Below are positions 24,282 to 35,000 of a DNA stretch of 64,000 nucleotides, in pieces. Within the stretch, counting starts at the first letter, position 1, and each line of letters starts with the position of its first letter. Both the position numbers and the translations under genes were made by a program. Below the pieces are notes generated by a model that was not told the origin of the DNA, did no database searches, and was given only the letters and a program-made list of their open reading frames with translations. Location: contig OX485805.1 in assembly GCA_950295325.1 (NCBI GenBank), forward strand, positions 59,060,283-59,124,282. The letters run 5' to 3'. This DNA is from Polytrichum commune. Lineage: Eukaryota > Streptophyta > Polytrichopsida > Polytrichales > Polytrichaceae.

Positions 24282-24599
24282 TCCGCCCCCCGCCATGCCG
24301 TGTGGCAGCTTTCTATAGGCCACAGAATGGGGGGGTGTGGCAGGGTGTGGCGGACCCGCACATGCCCGTGGGAGCTCCCCCGCCAAGTCACGCCCCCCTG
24401 TTACTAGTTAATGATTTTTTATGTTGTTTTTCACACCTGCACCTGCCCTGTTCACACCTGCACGTCGGGTTCGGGGATTAGGGTTTACAGGCTGAGCTCC
24501 AGCGGCTACAGAGCATTGACATTTCAAGTTTTTCTTTCGGTTCACGCGCAATTTGGTGATTTTATAATCGTTTTTGTGTGTAAGATTTAGGGTTTAGGG

Positions 24600-24953
24600 G
24601 TGATGGCGGAACATTCCATCTTGGTGTTCTTCGCGTTCTTGGTTGTTCTAGTAACGTTTATGGAAGCCAATACGCACGGCGGGCTTGCCTTGGTAGCCGC
24701 TACCGTCGCCGTGGCGCTCGCGGCCGCACCGTCGCCCTCGCGGTTGCAGGACCGCCCTCGCGGTTGCAGCCTCGCACTGGCTGCTGTAGCCTGGAAAAAG
24801 TACGGCGTACGTTTTGACGGGCAGGAAATTGGCTACTGTAGGTGTGCCACAGATGCTAGACCGGCTACTGCAGGTTACTGTGCCGGACGGGCTTCATGGG
24901 CCTGCCCGGTGAAAAAAAAGCGAGCGAGAGCTAATGGGTCATTTGGTGCTTGA
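24600..24953 (+). CDS. Small ORF with a signal-peptide-like N-terminus
   Basis: The ORF begins with GTG followed at once by ATG (MAEHSILVFFAFLVVLVTFM). The hydrophobic core is typical of a signal peptide, and a second alanine-rich hydrophobic stretch follows (VAATVAVALAAAP). The C-terminal part is basic with several cysteines (YCRCATDA, YCAGRASWACPVKKKRA). TTTAGGGTTTAGGGG just upstream is telobox-like, as in many plant 5' regions. The alanine-rich middle overlaps a short GC-rich direct repeat (CCCTCGCGGTTGCAG twice). I do not recognise the protein, and a chance ORF is possible. Confidence 0.35.
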   Translation: MMAEHSILVFFAFLVVLVTFMEANTHGGLALVAATVAVALAAAPSPSRLQDRPRGCSLALAAVAWKKYGVRFDGQEIGYCRCATDARPATAGYCAGRASWACPVKKKRARANGSFGA

Positions 24954-25210
24954 ACCCCTCGGCGAGGTGAGCGGTTAAGGAGTAGCTTTGCAAACAAACA
25001 TCAACCTTTTGCTCTGAGGGATGCCCTAACATGTTGAAGTAAAATACTTGGAAGCATTTCCCAACAAGCGAGAGCTAATGGGTCATTTGGTGTTTGAACC
25101 CCTTGGCGAGGTGAGCGGTTAAGGAGTAGCTTTGCAAACAAACATCAACCTTTTGCTGTGAGGGATGCCCTAACATGTTGAAGTAAAATACTTGAAAGCA
25201 TTTCCCAGCA
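24921..25210. repeat. Tandem duplication with 144-bp period
   Basis: Two nearly identical units begin at about 24921 and 25066 (GCGAGAGCTAATGGGTCATT). A third partial copy of the unit's end, with GTTGAAGTAAAATACTTG, lies at about 25995-26035, so the sequence has also moved further away. Confidence 0.85.
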
Positions 25211-26392
25211 TCGAAACATCACTTGGTAGCCAACGATGTTAGCCAGCGACCATCACTTGGGAAAATAATCTGTAGCTGCTCTCGTGGATGAAGTGCCTCA
25301 CTAAGATCGACCTTATTGGAATGAATTTCACAAACAGGTAATTGTTCTTCCACTTCCACTTTGTTTCAGGCTTGATTCTGAAGTCCTTGACTGCTGCTCA
25401 TATTCTCCATTTGAGCGGGCATAAGCATCCTGGATAAGAATTAATAAGTGGTTTAGGTTATGTGCCGTGAATGGCGCCGGCAGTTGCTGCAAGAAGCCAT
25501 CGCTGCTTGAAATTCCTAACTTCCAGAATGTCCACCAACGATGCAGCCACAAGAGTCTTGTAAGTTTGAGATGTCAGTTGATCCGAAATGAGCTGAGGCA
25601 CAAACCCTCATGTACAAATCTAGCCTTAAGTATCTGAAGTATCCTTAAATTTCTTTCTAAATATTTAAGTATCAATCCCACAACCAAAATGTAAACGCAA
25701 AAACAACATCCTCATAAGTGTCATGCATCCTGCTCACACTTACAATCTGGTCATACCCGTAATTCATAAATACTAATCAGGAGACATTGTTAGTTCAGAG
25801 CTTGTTTAGGGTCATATTCTCAAGACAAAGCATTCTATATGATAGAAATAGAAACTATAAATAGGTAACAAATCATTTGCTACATTTCCAGAGGTAACAG
25901 CAAGACTCAAGCAACTTGCTTTACAGCATGTGAACCAAGACGTAGAATCCAAGCAGAAAGTAGCTCCCCCATCGGCCATGCAAAATATGGGTCCTAACAC
26001 GTTGAAGTAAAATACTTGAAAGCATTTCCAACCAGGGTGCAAAACAAAATCAACGAAGAACTGCAGTTCAGGGAGTCCTGCCAAATGTTCCTACACCAAC
26101 TTGGAGAATTCCCATTTTTGGGTGGGCATTCTCCCAGTGTGTCAGTTCTCTGTTGCCGAATAGTTCATTTAAAATGGAATGCTTGGAATGTTGTTCCTGG
26201 CAAGGACACTCAAAATACATCTATCAACTATGCACTAGTATCCACCTCTATCAAGTATTCAATGATCCCAACCTTGATATTGATCTGCTGAGAGAACCAC
26301 TGCATTATTGCTTGTATAGGCTACCTGTATAGCAGCGCCTTACCCTACCATCAGATATATATATATGTATGTATACTCATGGGGATATTAAC
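25211..26392. other. No gene recognised
   Basis: The ORFs at 25328-25552, 25812-26084 (minus) and 26016-26291 (plus) show no domain. Part of the stretch (25850-26035) repeats material found at 11.9 kb and in the 144-bp duplication. Confidence 0.35.
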
Positions 26393-26422
26393 TAAAATGA
26401 GACAAATGGTCCGCTCATTTTA
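26393..26422. repeat. Stem-loop, 9-bp stem
   Basis: TAAAATGAG and CTCATTTTA pair around a 12-nt loop. It lies 450 bp beyond the stop of the DUF7869 gene and may mark that side of the element. Confidence 0.5.
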
Positions 26423-26586
26423 ATGTGGGGAACGTGATGGGAACGCAATGATTGATTTTTTTGTACGAGAGAATACCCGTAGAGGTTTTAGCCTCCACAA
26501 ACCAAGTGTTCCAATGAAACCGGGCAAACAATCAATTGTAATATGGAGGATCCCATCAAGGAAGACAAAAGGATTGTGCCTACACT

Positions 26587-26606
26587 CCATGGGTGAACAC
26601 CCGTGG
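26587..26606. repeat. CCACGGGTG palindrome, downstream copy with one mismatch
   Basis: CCATGGGTGAACACCCGTGG has the same arms and AA centre as the copies near 30.4-30.7 kb, with one T for C. Two half-like remnants follow at about 26719 (CATCCGTGGG) and 26835 (CCACCCGTAG). Confidence 0.75.
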
Positions 26607-27703
26607 ACTATTAAACATTGGACGACATTGGACGACTCCCACATATTAAACATGTTGGCTAATATGACAATGCACATGAAAATTCACAAAAAAAGATGCC
26701 TTTAAAAGTGGTAGTTTGAACATCCGTGGGACAAATGTCAATGTCTACGGCTCTCTAATTAATGCTCACAAAATTAAAATTGAGCTCCAAACATGCTAGA
26801 TGGTGTCAACCATCTAGCCCACCCATGAGAGTCCACCCGTAGATACCCAGGAATGAGCAAGGCAACTTTAATCTAGAGGTCTTCTATTGGTACCCCATCC
26901 TCGAAAGTATCTCCATCAGTCATTTTCTCACCTCTAGTGCATCGATCTAAATTATCCTTTGCGAAAAGAATTTGCCGAGCTGGGATGAGAACATTGTCAT
27001 CGGACGCATTCCTTTGTCTTGCCCATGATGCCACAACACAATCTAGGGATTGATGTTGTGGTGCATAGTCCTTGAGCCTCGTCCATCGAAAAGATTTTGC
27101 CGTGTCCCATTCCTCATAACGTTCGTCTAAGGTCTTCTTGTTCCTTTGGCCAAGGACCGGTATATAATAGACAATCTCAATGGAACGAGGATTAGGACCG
27201 ATATGTGCCAAATTCGGCTCAGAAATCACTCGTCCCATCCACACTGGATTAGGACAATCCTCACTAGGACGTAGTAACACATAATGGCCAACCCTGATAT
27301 GTGTGCCGGGACGGAAGGTCTCAACAGGTCGAGAACTAGCTGGCCCCACGTAAGCATAATCAGTGATGTTTTCCTCAAGTAGATGCACATTATCCACATG
27401 GAGGGTTGGTGCAATGGAGAACCGTGTAGCTGGCTAGAATGGCTCGCTAAGTTCAGATGGAGTTGGGAGTAAAGGTTGATCCATAGCCGCAAGCACATTC
27501 TCCCAATATAAAATTGTTGGTGCAATGGACTCCATATATTGACCCGAACTATCTTGATCTGCCGTATCCTTCCAATACTTAATAAAACCTTGCACCCCAA
27601 GCTTTATGTTCACGGAATCTTTCATCTCCCTTTTTGGAACGGGACGGGGGCACCCTACAAAAACAAACATACAATGAGCTCGGAGCAATACCACGGACTA
27701 ACT

Positions 27704-27727
27704 GCCCACGGGTGATCACCCGTGGGC
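27704..27727. repeat. Perfect 24-bp palindrome in the second placed intron
   Basis: The arms GCCCACGGGTGA and TCACCCGTGGGC are exact complements with no spacer. It lies inside the 27655-27793 intron of the DUF7869 gene, so it is removed from the mature transcript. Confidence 0.9.
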
Positions 27728-29869
27728 CACATACTTCACACCATGTATTTTCTAGTGCACTTCCAAAGCAATACAAACAAGGGACCCACTAACCTGTTGG
27801 GACCATGGTCTTCTTTGTGATAGGGTCCACCTTCCAAAGAGCAATTCCTCCATCAGGCACCCAACTTGGATCTGTACAATACACTTTGTACTGCATCAAT
27901 GGCACTCCTTGAGGATCTACATAAAAACGGAATTGGTGCGCCTTGGAATGCCCAATAAGTCGATCTTGACCATACTCATTGTAGTATCCCTTCACCCATT
28001 CCTTGAAATCTGCAACCTCGTGGATTAAGGACGGGACAATAGTGGGTTCCCCAGTAGCCATGAACGATGCCATGAGGTCTGGGAGTGTATGGCAATCCTC
28101 AATCTTCAGCCTTTGTCCAAACCTCCCAAACATTGCATCCACATCCTCATGCGTATGTCCAACAATAAGGAAAGACACCCTGACTTCCCGAAAAATTCCC
28201 TTTGCAGTCAGAGCTGACCAAAACAACATGTTGTATTTTGATTTGTTGTCCTTCGCACAATTGTCCATTTGAACAAGGAGGAGGGGTGGCAAACCTGTAG
28301 GAGGAATACTTGCGGGCGGTGGCAAGGGAAATACTCCTAAACACTTCTCTAAACCCTAAAACCAATGCGTCGTGTAAAGGATCACCTATGGACGAAATCG
28401 GAATGTGTCTACTAGAGCAAACAGGTTGTACCTCAAGTTGACAAAGCAACTTCATCATCAAGGTGATAGTGAAGTTGGCATCGGATGGGTACATATCAAG
28501 GACATAATGCGCATAATTCACATCTGAGTGACCATGTGCAATCATCCCCGCAATGGATATGGGGAATCGCTCGTATTTGTCAACACGTTTGTTTTTGTGC
28601 GCGAAGACAGGAAGAGCCGTTTTCCCATAATCCATTTTGTCATGGATTATATAAAGCACCTCATTGGGAGCATACTTTGACAAAATCCTATCTTTATAGT
28701 AATTGTTTTTATGAGCCTCCTGCAATGTTAGATGACGAAGGCTAGCATTCGAGATGGCCAAGTGACCAGTTGTGTTCTTTGTGTGTATTCGCAACAAATC
28801 CTTGAATGTTGCACAAGTTCCACAACGCGAGAAGTTGTCGCCGGGGCTCTTTATAACATACTGCTTGAAATGTTGTCGATGTAGGGAGCTGAAGGTGGAC
28901 GTGGAGATAGGCGTGTACCCTAGGTCTCCGTCCAAGTTGTTCACTTCCTGCAATAGGTTGCACCATGTTGTTCCCACAGGGAGCATCTCCGTCCCTATCT
29001 TCTCACCACTTGGAAGAGTCCGAGTCATATGGGGCATGGCGTCCGCCCTACCCTCAACCAATACTCCAAGGGTGGCTCGTGCTTGCACTGTATTCGCCCG
29101 TGGTTTTCTAGTTCCTGTATTTCCATGATCTCGAGATCTAACCCCCATCAAGCTTTCAGCCTTGTTCCTATTATATTGTGCCCTTGATATCATATAGATG
29201 TTCATCCATGCTCGAGTGCATATTGTTCTCCCTTCCAACTGCACCATTTCACGTCTGTTGTGCTCATGTTTCTGGATCGATTGGAACACCGACAGGGCTA
29301 TGAGCTTCCGAGCATTGAATGGCAATGCGAAGTAGTGTTCCCGAATACTCATCAACAAAGGCCTTGGGAATACCTGGCAACAATGCTCGGAACAACAATC
29401 CACCGCTGATAACATCCGCGCATGCTCCTCAGTGGCTCCCCAAATTTTCTTCCCAGGTGGCCGAGGTGCACACATCCTCACAGTGTTGTATTGGCGTTTT
29501 CCAAGCAAGCGCCGATGACTTTGAACTTCGCGGGTCGCATTATGATGGACCAACAATATTTCCGCTAATGTATGTCCTTCAAATTTGGTGAGTGAAAGTG
29601 GCCATCGGTGCAGCGTATTCTCCCAATCCCGCGAAATAACATTGTCAGTTGGGTTCAAGATAATAACTCCAACATCCTCAGCCCCTAGGATGCTATTGTC
29701 AACACAATCCAACGGATTTGTGTTGCAAATCAATCCATCACACAAAGCATGGCCCTCATCATCAAAGAGCACAACGGCCTTCCCCTTCAAGTCCGTCCTC
29801 GACAGTCCAATGTAATGTGGAATCTGAACATCGATATCAAAGTATGTCAACACACATTGACCAGAAGCT

Positions 29870-29887
29870 CACGGGTGTTCACCCGTG
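29870..29887. repeat. CACGGGTG palindrome at the start of the large exon
   Basis: CACGGGTG, TT, CACCCGTG. It lies 17-34 bp upstream of the DUF7869 open frame (minus strand), close to where a splice acceptor is required. Confidence 0.85.
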
Positions 29888-30383
29888 GGGGACAACATTG
29901 ACATCTCAGCAGAATATTTACATTCATATAGGGGTGAGCTCTACACCTCACTTCACACAACTCAAGTGAAGTATGTGTTACTTATCATATCCCCATTGGG
30001 AGAATGACCCTTATTACCAGTTTCCACAAAGCCCAAACACCAAAACTATCACCCCTAACACTTACTTGTGTACAATTATTACTATGCATGTAGGTGTCAC
30101 ATCTGCTGGCCCAAGTGCTAGCGAAATAGTTGCCATTCAGGATAGTGTCAACATTCCAGTTTAACGAATATCATCGTCATCATTTATCATAATGCATCAC
30201 GAAACTCCCAACTCGTAATAATATGTACCAATTACCCATTGACAACATATTTCACATACTCAGCAGGAAATTTACAAATAAGCATAATTGCATATACAAC
30301 TATTGAGTATGTCACACACATGATACATGCCTATCTTATAACCACACATATGTAGGGAGAACTAAAATACAAATCATGAACTG

Positions 30384-30403
30384 CCACGGGTGAACACCCG
30401 TGG
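30384..30403. repeat. CCACGGGTG palindrome
   Basis: Perfect: CCACGGGTGAACACCCGTGG. It is followed by GGGGCTTCCATGCTGGTGCC, which is partly repeated after the next copy (GGCTACCATGCTGACATC). Confidence 0.9.
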
Positions 30404-30427
30404 GGGCTTCCATGCTGGTGCCGGATT

Positions 30428-30453
30428 CTCCCACGGGTGTTCACCCGTGGGAG
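30428..30453. repeat. 26-bp CCACGGGTG palindrome, TT centre
   Basis: The arms CTCCCACGGGTG and CACCCGTGGGAG pair fully around TT. TT is the AA centre read from the other strand, so this copy is inverted relative to its neighbours. Confidence 0.9.
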
Positions 30454-30557
30454 GCTACCATGCTGACATCTACTACTAGAAAGTTTGTCACACACATGAG
30501 CATATGGATAACTTCTATTCTGACATATGCTAGGATAACCGAAATAAAAACCATAAG

Positions 30558-30676
30558 CTCCCACGGGTGAACACCCGTGGGGGCCCCAAACCCGGTACCA
30601 GAGTCTCCCACGGGTGAACACCCGTGGGGGCCCCAAACCGGGTGCCAGAGTCTCCCACGGGTGAACACCCGTGGCA
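30558..30676. repeat. Tandem 47-bp unit carrying three palindromes
   Basis: The palindromes at 30560-30581, 30607-30628 and 30655-30674 are spaced 47-48 bp apart. Between them is GGGGCCCCAAACCSGGTRCC with AGAGTCT, so palindrome and spacer were duplicated together. The third spacer is truncated. Confidence 0.9.
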
Positions 30677-30678
30677 GA

Positions 30679-30705
30679 CTGGCCGTACAGGAGGGGTACG
30701 GCCAG
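30679..30705. repeat. Second type of perfect stem-loop in the palindrome cluster
   Basis: CTGGCCGTAC pairs with GTACGGCCAG around the loop AGGAGGG. The sequence is unrelated to the CCACGGGTG family but lies directly between two of its members. Confidence 0.85.
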
Positions 30706-30713
30706 AGTGTTGT

Positions 30714-30729
30714 CACGGGTGCACCCGTG
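30714..30729. repeat. CACGGGTG palindrome without spacer
   Basis: CACGGGTGCACCCGTG is the compact form, lacking the AA centre. It is the copy closest to the putative start codon at 30794. Confidence 0.85.
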
Positions 30730-30862
30730 GGAAAGTGGATGCACATTGGGGTTATAAAACCAACCTCTTCACTCATGTGAGGCACGCTCTCCATGGTTGC
30801 TCCTCAAGGGTGAAGGGGGGTGGACTCAAATGAGGAGAAAGAAATGACCCTCCAAATGGTGG

Positions 30863-30874
30863 CCTTTATATAGG
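30863..30874 (-). promoter_or_regulatory. Possible TATA box of the DUF7869 gene
   Basis: On the minus strand it reads CCTATATAAAGG. It is about 70 bp upstream of an ATG in good context (ACCATGG at 30794). The distance fits a plant core promoter with a short leader. No experimental support. Confidence 0.45.
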
Positions 30875-30899
30875 TCGTGAGCATGGCCATCAACTTCTC

Positions 30900-33404
30900 A
30901 TGAGGAAGTACAAGGCATTCCCTCCAAATTCGTAATTACATAGACGTCATTCCCTCCAATTCCTATCGCTATTAGCTAATCACGTTCTAACCTTCCTCAT
31001 ATTGAATAATGATGACCTTCGGTAGTGGGGTTCTACATCGTATGTACATGGAGTGAAAATTTGTTACAAGGCGAAGGAGAGTCTTTGCGGTACCAATGAT
31101 CATTGGATAACCTTTGCATACACCTCATACCACTACCAAGCATACTCATGCCAAAATTACATAAGGACATGTGCACACATAACAGGTCCACCACTTATGA
31201 TGGGCACCTTTGCAAAATGAATAGTATGAAGGTTAGGTATTGTTTCATCCGCAAGAGTTAACAACGACATGGGATTCTCTCACCAGAGTTATAGTTCCTT
31301 TATATTTTATAATTGTGAATAGGATGCCTATTTTGTGGGCAAGGTGCAAGGATAACCCGGTCAAAGCTACTATTATCTTTCATGATTGCAGTCTAATTTG
31401 GGAAAATGATTGCACCCAAATTCGAGGTTTGAAGCTCAACACTAGCCTGCTCCTTTTAGAGCAACTAGCATTGTGGCCCATATACGTGCGAACAAATGAT
31501 AGGGTATTTTAAAAACATGGGGGCTAAAAATTATAAATGGAGTTAAGAATAATATAGGGTATCAACCATGACACTTGACAGCTTTAAAGTCCTATAGGGT
31601 ATGGAATAATAGGTAATTTGGAATTATAAGTAATGCAAGCCATTTTTCTATTAACCCAAAGTAGAAATTTACATAATGATAGCATCATTGTGAGAAAAAT
31701 AAGAGAATTGAAAGTAACACCCCCCCTATAAAATAATGGTTGTTCGCACCTATATCCTTAACTTTTTAACACACTGCCCCCCCCCCCCCCCAAGATACTT
31801 ATACTTTCCTAGCCTTGTCAACTTGCCTCGCTCCACCCCATTGTCCAATGTTGTATTTCATGAGCAAATGTTTTGTTGTATCCCCATGATCATTCTTCTT
31901 AACCGACTTGACATGTGGCACACCTCAATTTCATGATAGTGGACATTTATCTTTATCAACTTTGTGAATCTTCCATATCAAGTTCACACTTTATGGTTTT
32001 TTTATTTCTCAAATTCTCGCCGCCTCATTTCGCATTCTTTGCCTTCTCATTGTTTTGTATTTACTTGGAAGCCTCTAGCCTTGATGTCAAATTTTCTTTG
32101 GTCTTCATTACACTACCTTGGAGTTAGAAGCAAGCAATGTCATTTTTCCTTTGGTCTTTGATTATTGTACATCAAAGCAAACAACTCATACCCAACATAG
32201 TTGGAGTGCGTAATCTCATGGGTTTGAGAGTGTACGTAGTGTAGTTGGGGGTTTGATTATGGGAAGAGTGTTGGTAGCGTGAGCAAAGCGCATAACATTT
32301 TTGGAGTGTAGTGTATAGTTGTGCGGAATAGGGAGCAATTTGTTTACTAGGATAATCCTATACATGATGTAATGTTCTTTGTGAAATAGAGTTATGCATT
32401 TCCTAAAATTGATTTTGTGAAGTTTTGAATATGGGTACCAAATCATGAAATTGTTCACAACATGTACTGAAATTGGTTGTTTAAATAATGAACTTGGTTC
32501 ATATTTCCAATGAAATTGGAAGAACCTATCGCTAAATTGCTTTGTTAAATCATGAATTTGAGTTTGCACTTTTGTGGATTCATCTTACCAAAGGAGTATG
32601 TGTCACTTTCCTTTATAAACCTCTTGGTTTTGTTCACGACTTTGAAACATTAAACATCAAAACCCTAAGGTCACAATCATGTACTTAAGTTATCGAAGAT
32701 GACCATTGAGAATTATTACATCAAAACATAAAACCTTGAATTTATAATTATGAAGTTAAGTGGACCACCTTTCCCAAACAATCTCAACCTTAACCTCAAA
32801 CTCAACCTAAACCCCGATGGTTCACGGCAGTTTTTTCAAGTTAAGTTATCCAAGATGATTGTTGAACACTCTTCCCAAACAACCTCAACCTCATCATCAA
32901 CGGTTCACAATGGTTTGTGGTGGTTTTATCAAGTTAAGTTATCCAAGATGCCCATTTAATAACTTTCTCATGTGACCTCAAATTTAGCACCAATGATTCG
33001 TGACCATGCCCAGCCTTGTCAACTTGCCACAACCTTGCCTCGCCCACCCCCATTAATAGTATGATATAGGATGTGATGACTCAATACCTACCTAGACTCC
33101 TACTATGACATTATACACAATTTGACAATTCGACCCTTCTCCCAATAGCTCAAGCCTAGGGTTAATCCATCTTTGACTTGAAAGCGCCACATGTTACAAA
33201 ATGAATTTGCATGTATTGACTGAAACATGCAAAATGCCACCAAAGAGAGAGAGAGAGGGAGAGAGAGTCCATTTTCATGGCACCTCTTTGATTTGCACAA
33301 CCCATTTTTCATCTTTTAGCATCACTTGTCATTCTTATCAATCATGATGTTGGACATGTAGCAACATACCATAGAGTTCCTTTGCCACAAATATGTGTGT
33401 GTGT
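30900..33404. repeat. Non-coding stretch with simple and ~100-bp degenerate repeats
   Basis: A C run of 14 lies at about 31778-31791. At 32670-32960 a degenerate unit of roughly 100 bp repeats two to three times, each with CAAGTTAAGTTATCCAAGAT and TTCCCAAACAAYCTCAACCT. A GA run lies at 33245-33268 and a TG run at about 33393-33403. The ORF at 31240-31512 (plus) is not recognisable. Confidence 0.55.
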
Positions 33405-33472
33405 GGGGGTTTAGGGGTTTAGGGTTTAGGGTTTAGGGTTTGGGTTTTAGGGTTTAGGGGGTTTAGGGTTAC
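33405..33472 (+). repeat. Interstitial degenerate TTTAGGG telomere repeats
   Basis: Some seven units of TTTAGGG with added or missing G/T (GGGTTTAGGGGTTTAGGG, GGGTTTGGGTTTTAGGG) run straight into GTTACAAGGGCGTTCTTT, the start of the satellite-related DNA. Confidence 0.95.
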
Positions 33473-35000
33473 AAGGGCGTTCTTTAGCTTTGGGGGGTCG
33501 GCGTTTCGAGCCGAAATTTTGGCAACCCCCCCATTTTCGACCCTTGTGGTCACGATGGTGAAGTCGAAAAGCTTAAGAAGTTTTTAGATTGGTAGATATG
33601 AAACCGCAACAATCTAGGGTTGATAAACCCAAGTTTTTTGAATAAGTGGTATTTTAAAATATGGGTTTAGGGTTACAAGGGCGTTCTTTCAGTTTGGGGG
33701 GTGGGAGTCTCGAGCCGAGGTTTTGGCTACCCCCCCATTCTCGACCCTCGCGATCGCGGTGGTGGAGCCGGAAACTGATACACGTTTTAGGGTTGGCGGA
33801 TGCGGGGCCCGCAACGTCGCGGGCCCGCGAGACCCAAGTCTCGCGAGCGACTCATGCTTTAAAATGTTTGGCCCTCACCTCGTGGGCCCCGTCGAGGGCA
33901 ACCCGAAATGACCTTGCACTCGACGTTCGGACGTGGGTCGTAGAAGTTGCGAGCGGATGAAGTCATGACGTTGGGCGCTTCATCCGTCCGTAGCGCGTGC
34001 GTATTCTATCGTCCCGACGACCGCTACGAGAAGTACGGGCACCTGTAAAAATGCGACACGTGGCCTAAGGGGTTTAGGGTTACAAGGGTGTTCGGCCAAA
34101 AATGGCATGGTTATTTTTGGATTTTGAGGTGACCTACCCCCCCATTTTAAGGTATAGGGAATCCAAATCTGCAAAAACATTTCCCTAATCTATCTTAATT
34201 TGGGAGATATAGCACCGTTGACTTTTGGCTAGGTCGGTTGACTTTGACCTATAAAAAGTAAATTTGAAAATTTCAAAGGCCTATATGGTTGTCCTTGGGT
34301 TTAGGGTTACAAGGGTGTCCCCAAATTTTGGCCATACTTTTTTTAAGGGTTTTTTGGCCTAGGCCCCCTTTATAAAGGATTGCCCACCCAATGGTGAAAA
34401 AAACCACCTTAACAATATCGCCATTTGTGAGATATAGCAAGTTTGACTTTTTTGGGGTGAGTTGACTTTTGTTATTTTAAGGTATTTGGAAATTTGGAGG
34501 ATACCTACCCCCCTATTTCTTAGTATGGTGAATCCAATGGTGCCCTTGGTTTTACAAACTAAGTTAATGCGTAAAAGTTATTAGCGTTTCAAAAGATGAA
34601 TAAAAATGGGCTATCTTTGCGAGGTTAGTGAATTTGAGAGATCCGAGGGTACCTACCCCCCCATTATCGAGGGTTGTGAACACAATGGAGTAAAAAACCA
34701 CCTGAACACTATCGCTATTTGTGAGAAACAAGACTTGTTGACTTCCGGCCCTCTATAGTTGACTTTTTGGAAATAGTCGTTTTTTAAAATTTTGATTTGG
34801 ATAAGTAGTGGGACTACACCTGGGCATTCCATAATGGTTTGATACTTGGTCCTACCACCTCGTATGCATGAATTATGGATGGATGAAGATTTGCTACCTT
34901 CAACCGTCATAACTTATTCATATCTTGTCCGATTGGTAAATATTAATATATTAAACATCCACATTGTAGAGCATATGGATAGCTATCCAAAATGACCTTG
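33473..35000 (+). repeat. Diverged single copy of the 1266-bp satellite unit
   Basis: 33660-34080 is a close relative of the first ~400 bp of the array at 53850-64000: same CCGGAAACTGATACACGTTT, same GGGCCCGC hairpin, same GACGTTCGGACGTGGGTCGT. 34080-34750 shows the same order of later motifs (GGTTACAAGGGTGTCCCCAA, TTTATAAAG, TTGACTTTTTGG, CTACCCCCCCATT) but much more diverged. This copy appears older than the array. Confidence 0.8.

Larger units (their letters stand above)
17965..24400. mobile_element. Mutator-like element with long GC-rich terminal inverted repeats
   Basis: Inverted repeats of some 330-420 bp bracket a decayed MULE transposase. The best-matched arms are 18020-18350 and 23857-24281. 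Outside them the ends diverge, so I cannot fix the exact termini or a 9-bp target duplication. The arms are far richer in G and C than the interior, which includes a very AT-rich stretch at 19200-19860. The element sits directly against the 5' exon of the haspin gene. Confidence 0.8.
26873..30794 (-). pseudogene. DUF7869-type transposase-like gene with one in-frame stop
   Basis: Placed exons: 29853-28386, 28294-27794 and 27654-26873, joined by introns of 91 and 139 bp with GT-AG ends and matching phase. The first exon carries a Cys/His-rich part (DCCSEHCC), an EGRTICTRAWMNIYMIS block, SRCGTCATFKDLL and IIHDKMDYGKTALP. The second has VQMDNCAKDNKSKYN and FLIVGHTHEDVDAMFGR. The acidic residues in these three blocks look like the triad of an RNase H-fold transposase, which is my inference; DUF7869 has no established function that I know. 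The last exon has a barrel-like region (HIRVGHYVLLRPS) and ends at TAG 26873-26875. TAG at 27434-27436 interrupts an otherwise open frame. The 29853 frame is open only back to a stop near 29880, so it needs an upstream exon; ATG 30794 in ACCATGG context is a candidate. Confidence 0.8.

Noticed and set aside
28295-28385. Frame shift in the DUF7869 gene near 28.3 kb
   Set aside because: The frame change is explained by a 91-bp intron with GT at 28385-28384 and AG at 28296-28295 in the right phase, so I do not count it as damage.
30384-30729. CRISPR array
   Set aside because: Repeats with a palindrome and spacer look superficially similar, but spacers are duplicated rather than unique, spacing is irregular, there are no cas genes, and the DNA is eukaryotic.
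30331-30833. ORFs encoding repeated PRVFTRGRLW and TGEHPW segments
   Set aside because: These residues are simply the CCACGGGTG palindromes and their 47-bp spacer translated. Several frames on both strands are open for the same reason.
33661-33960. 99-codon ORF beside the interstitial telomere repeats
   Set aside because: It is the same satellite-derived frame as in the array at the right end.
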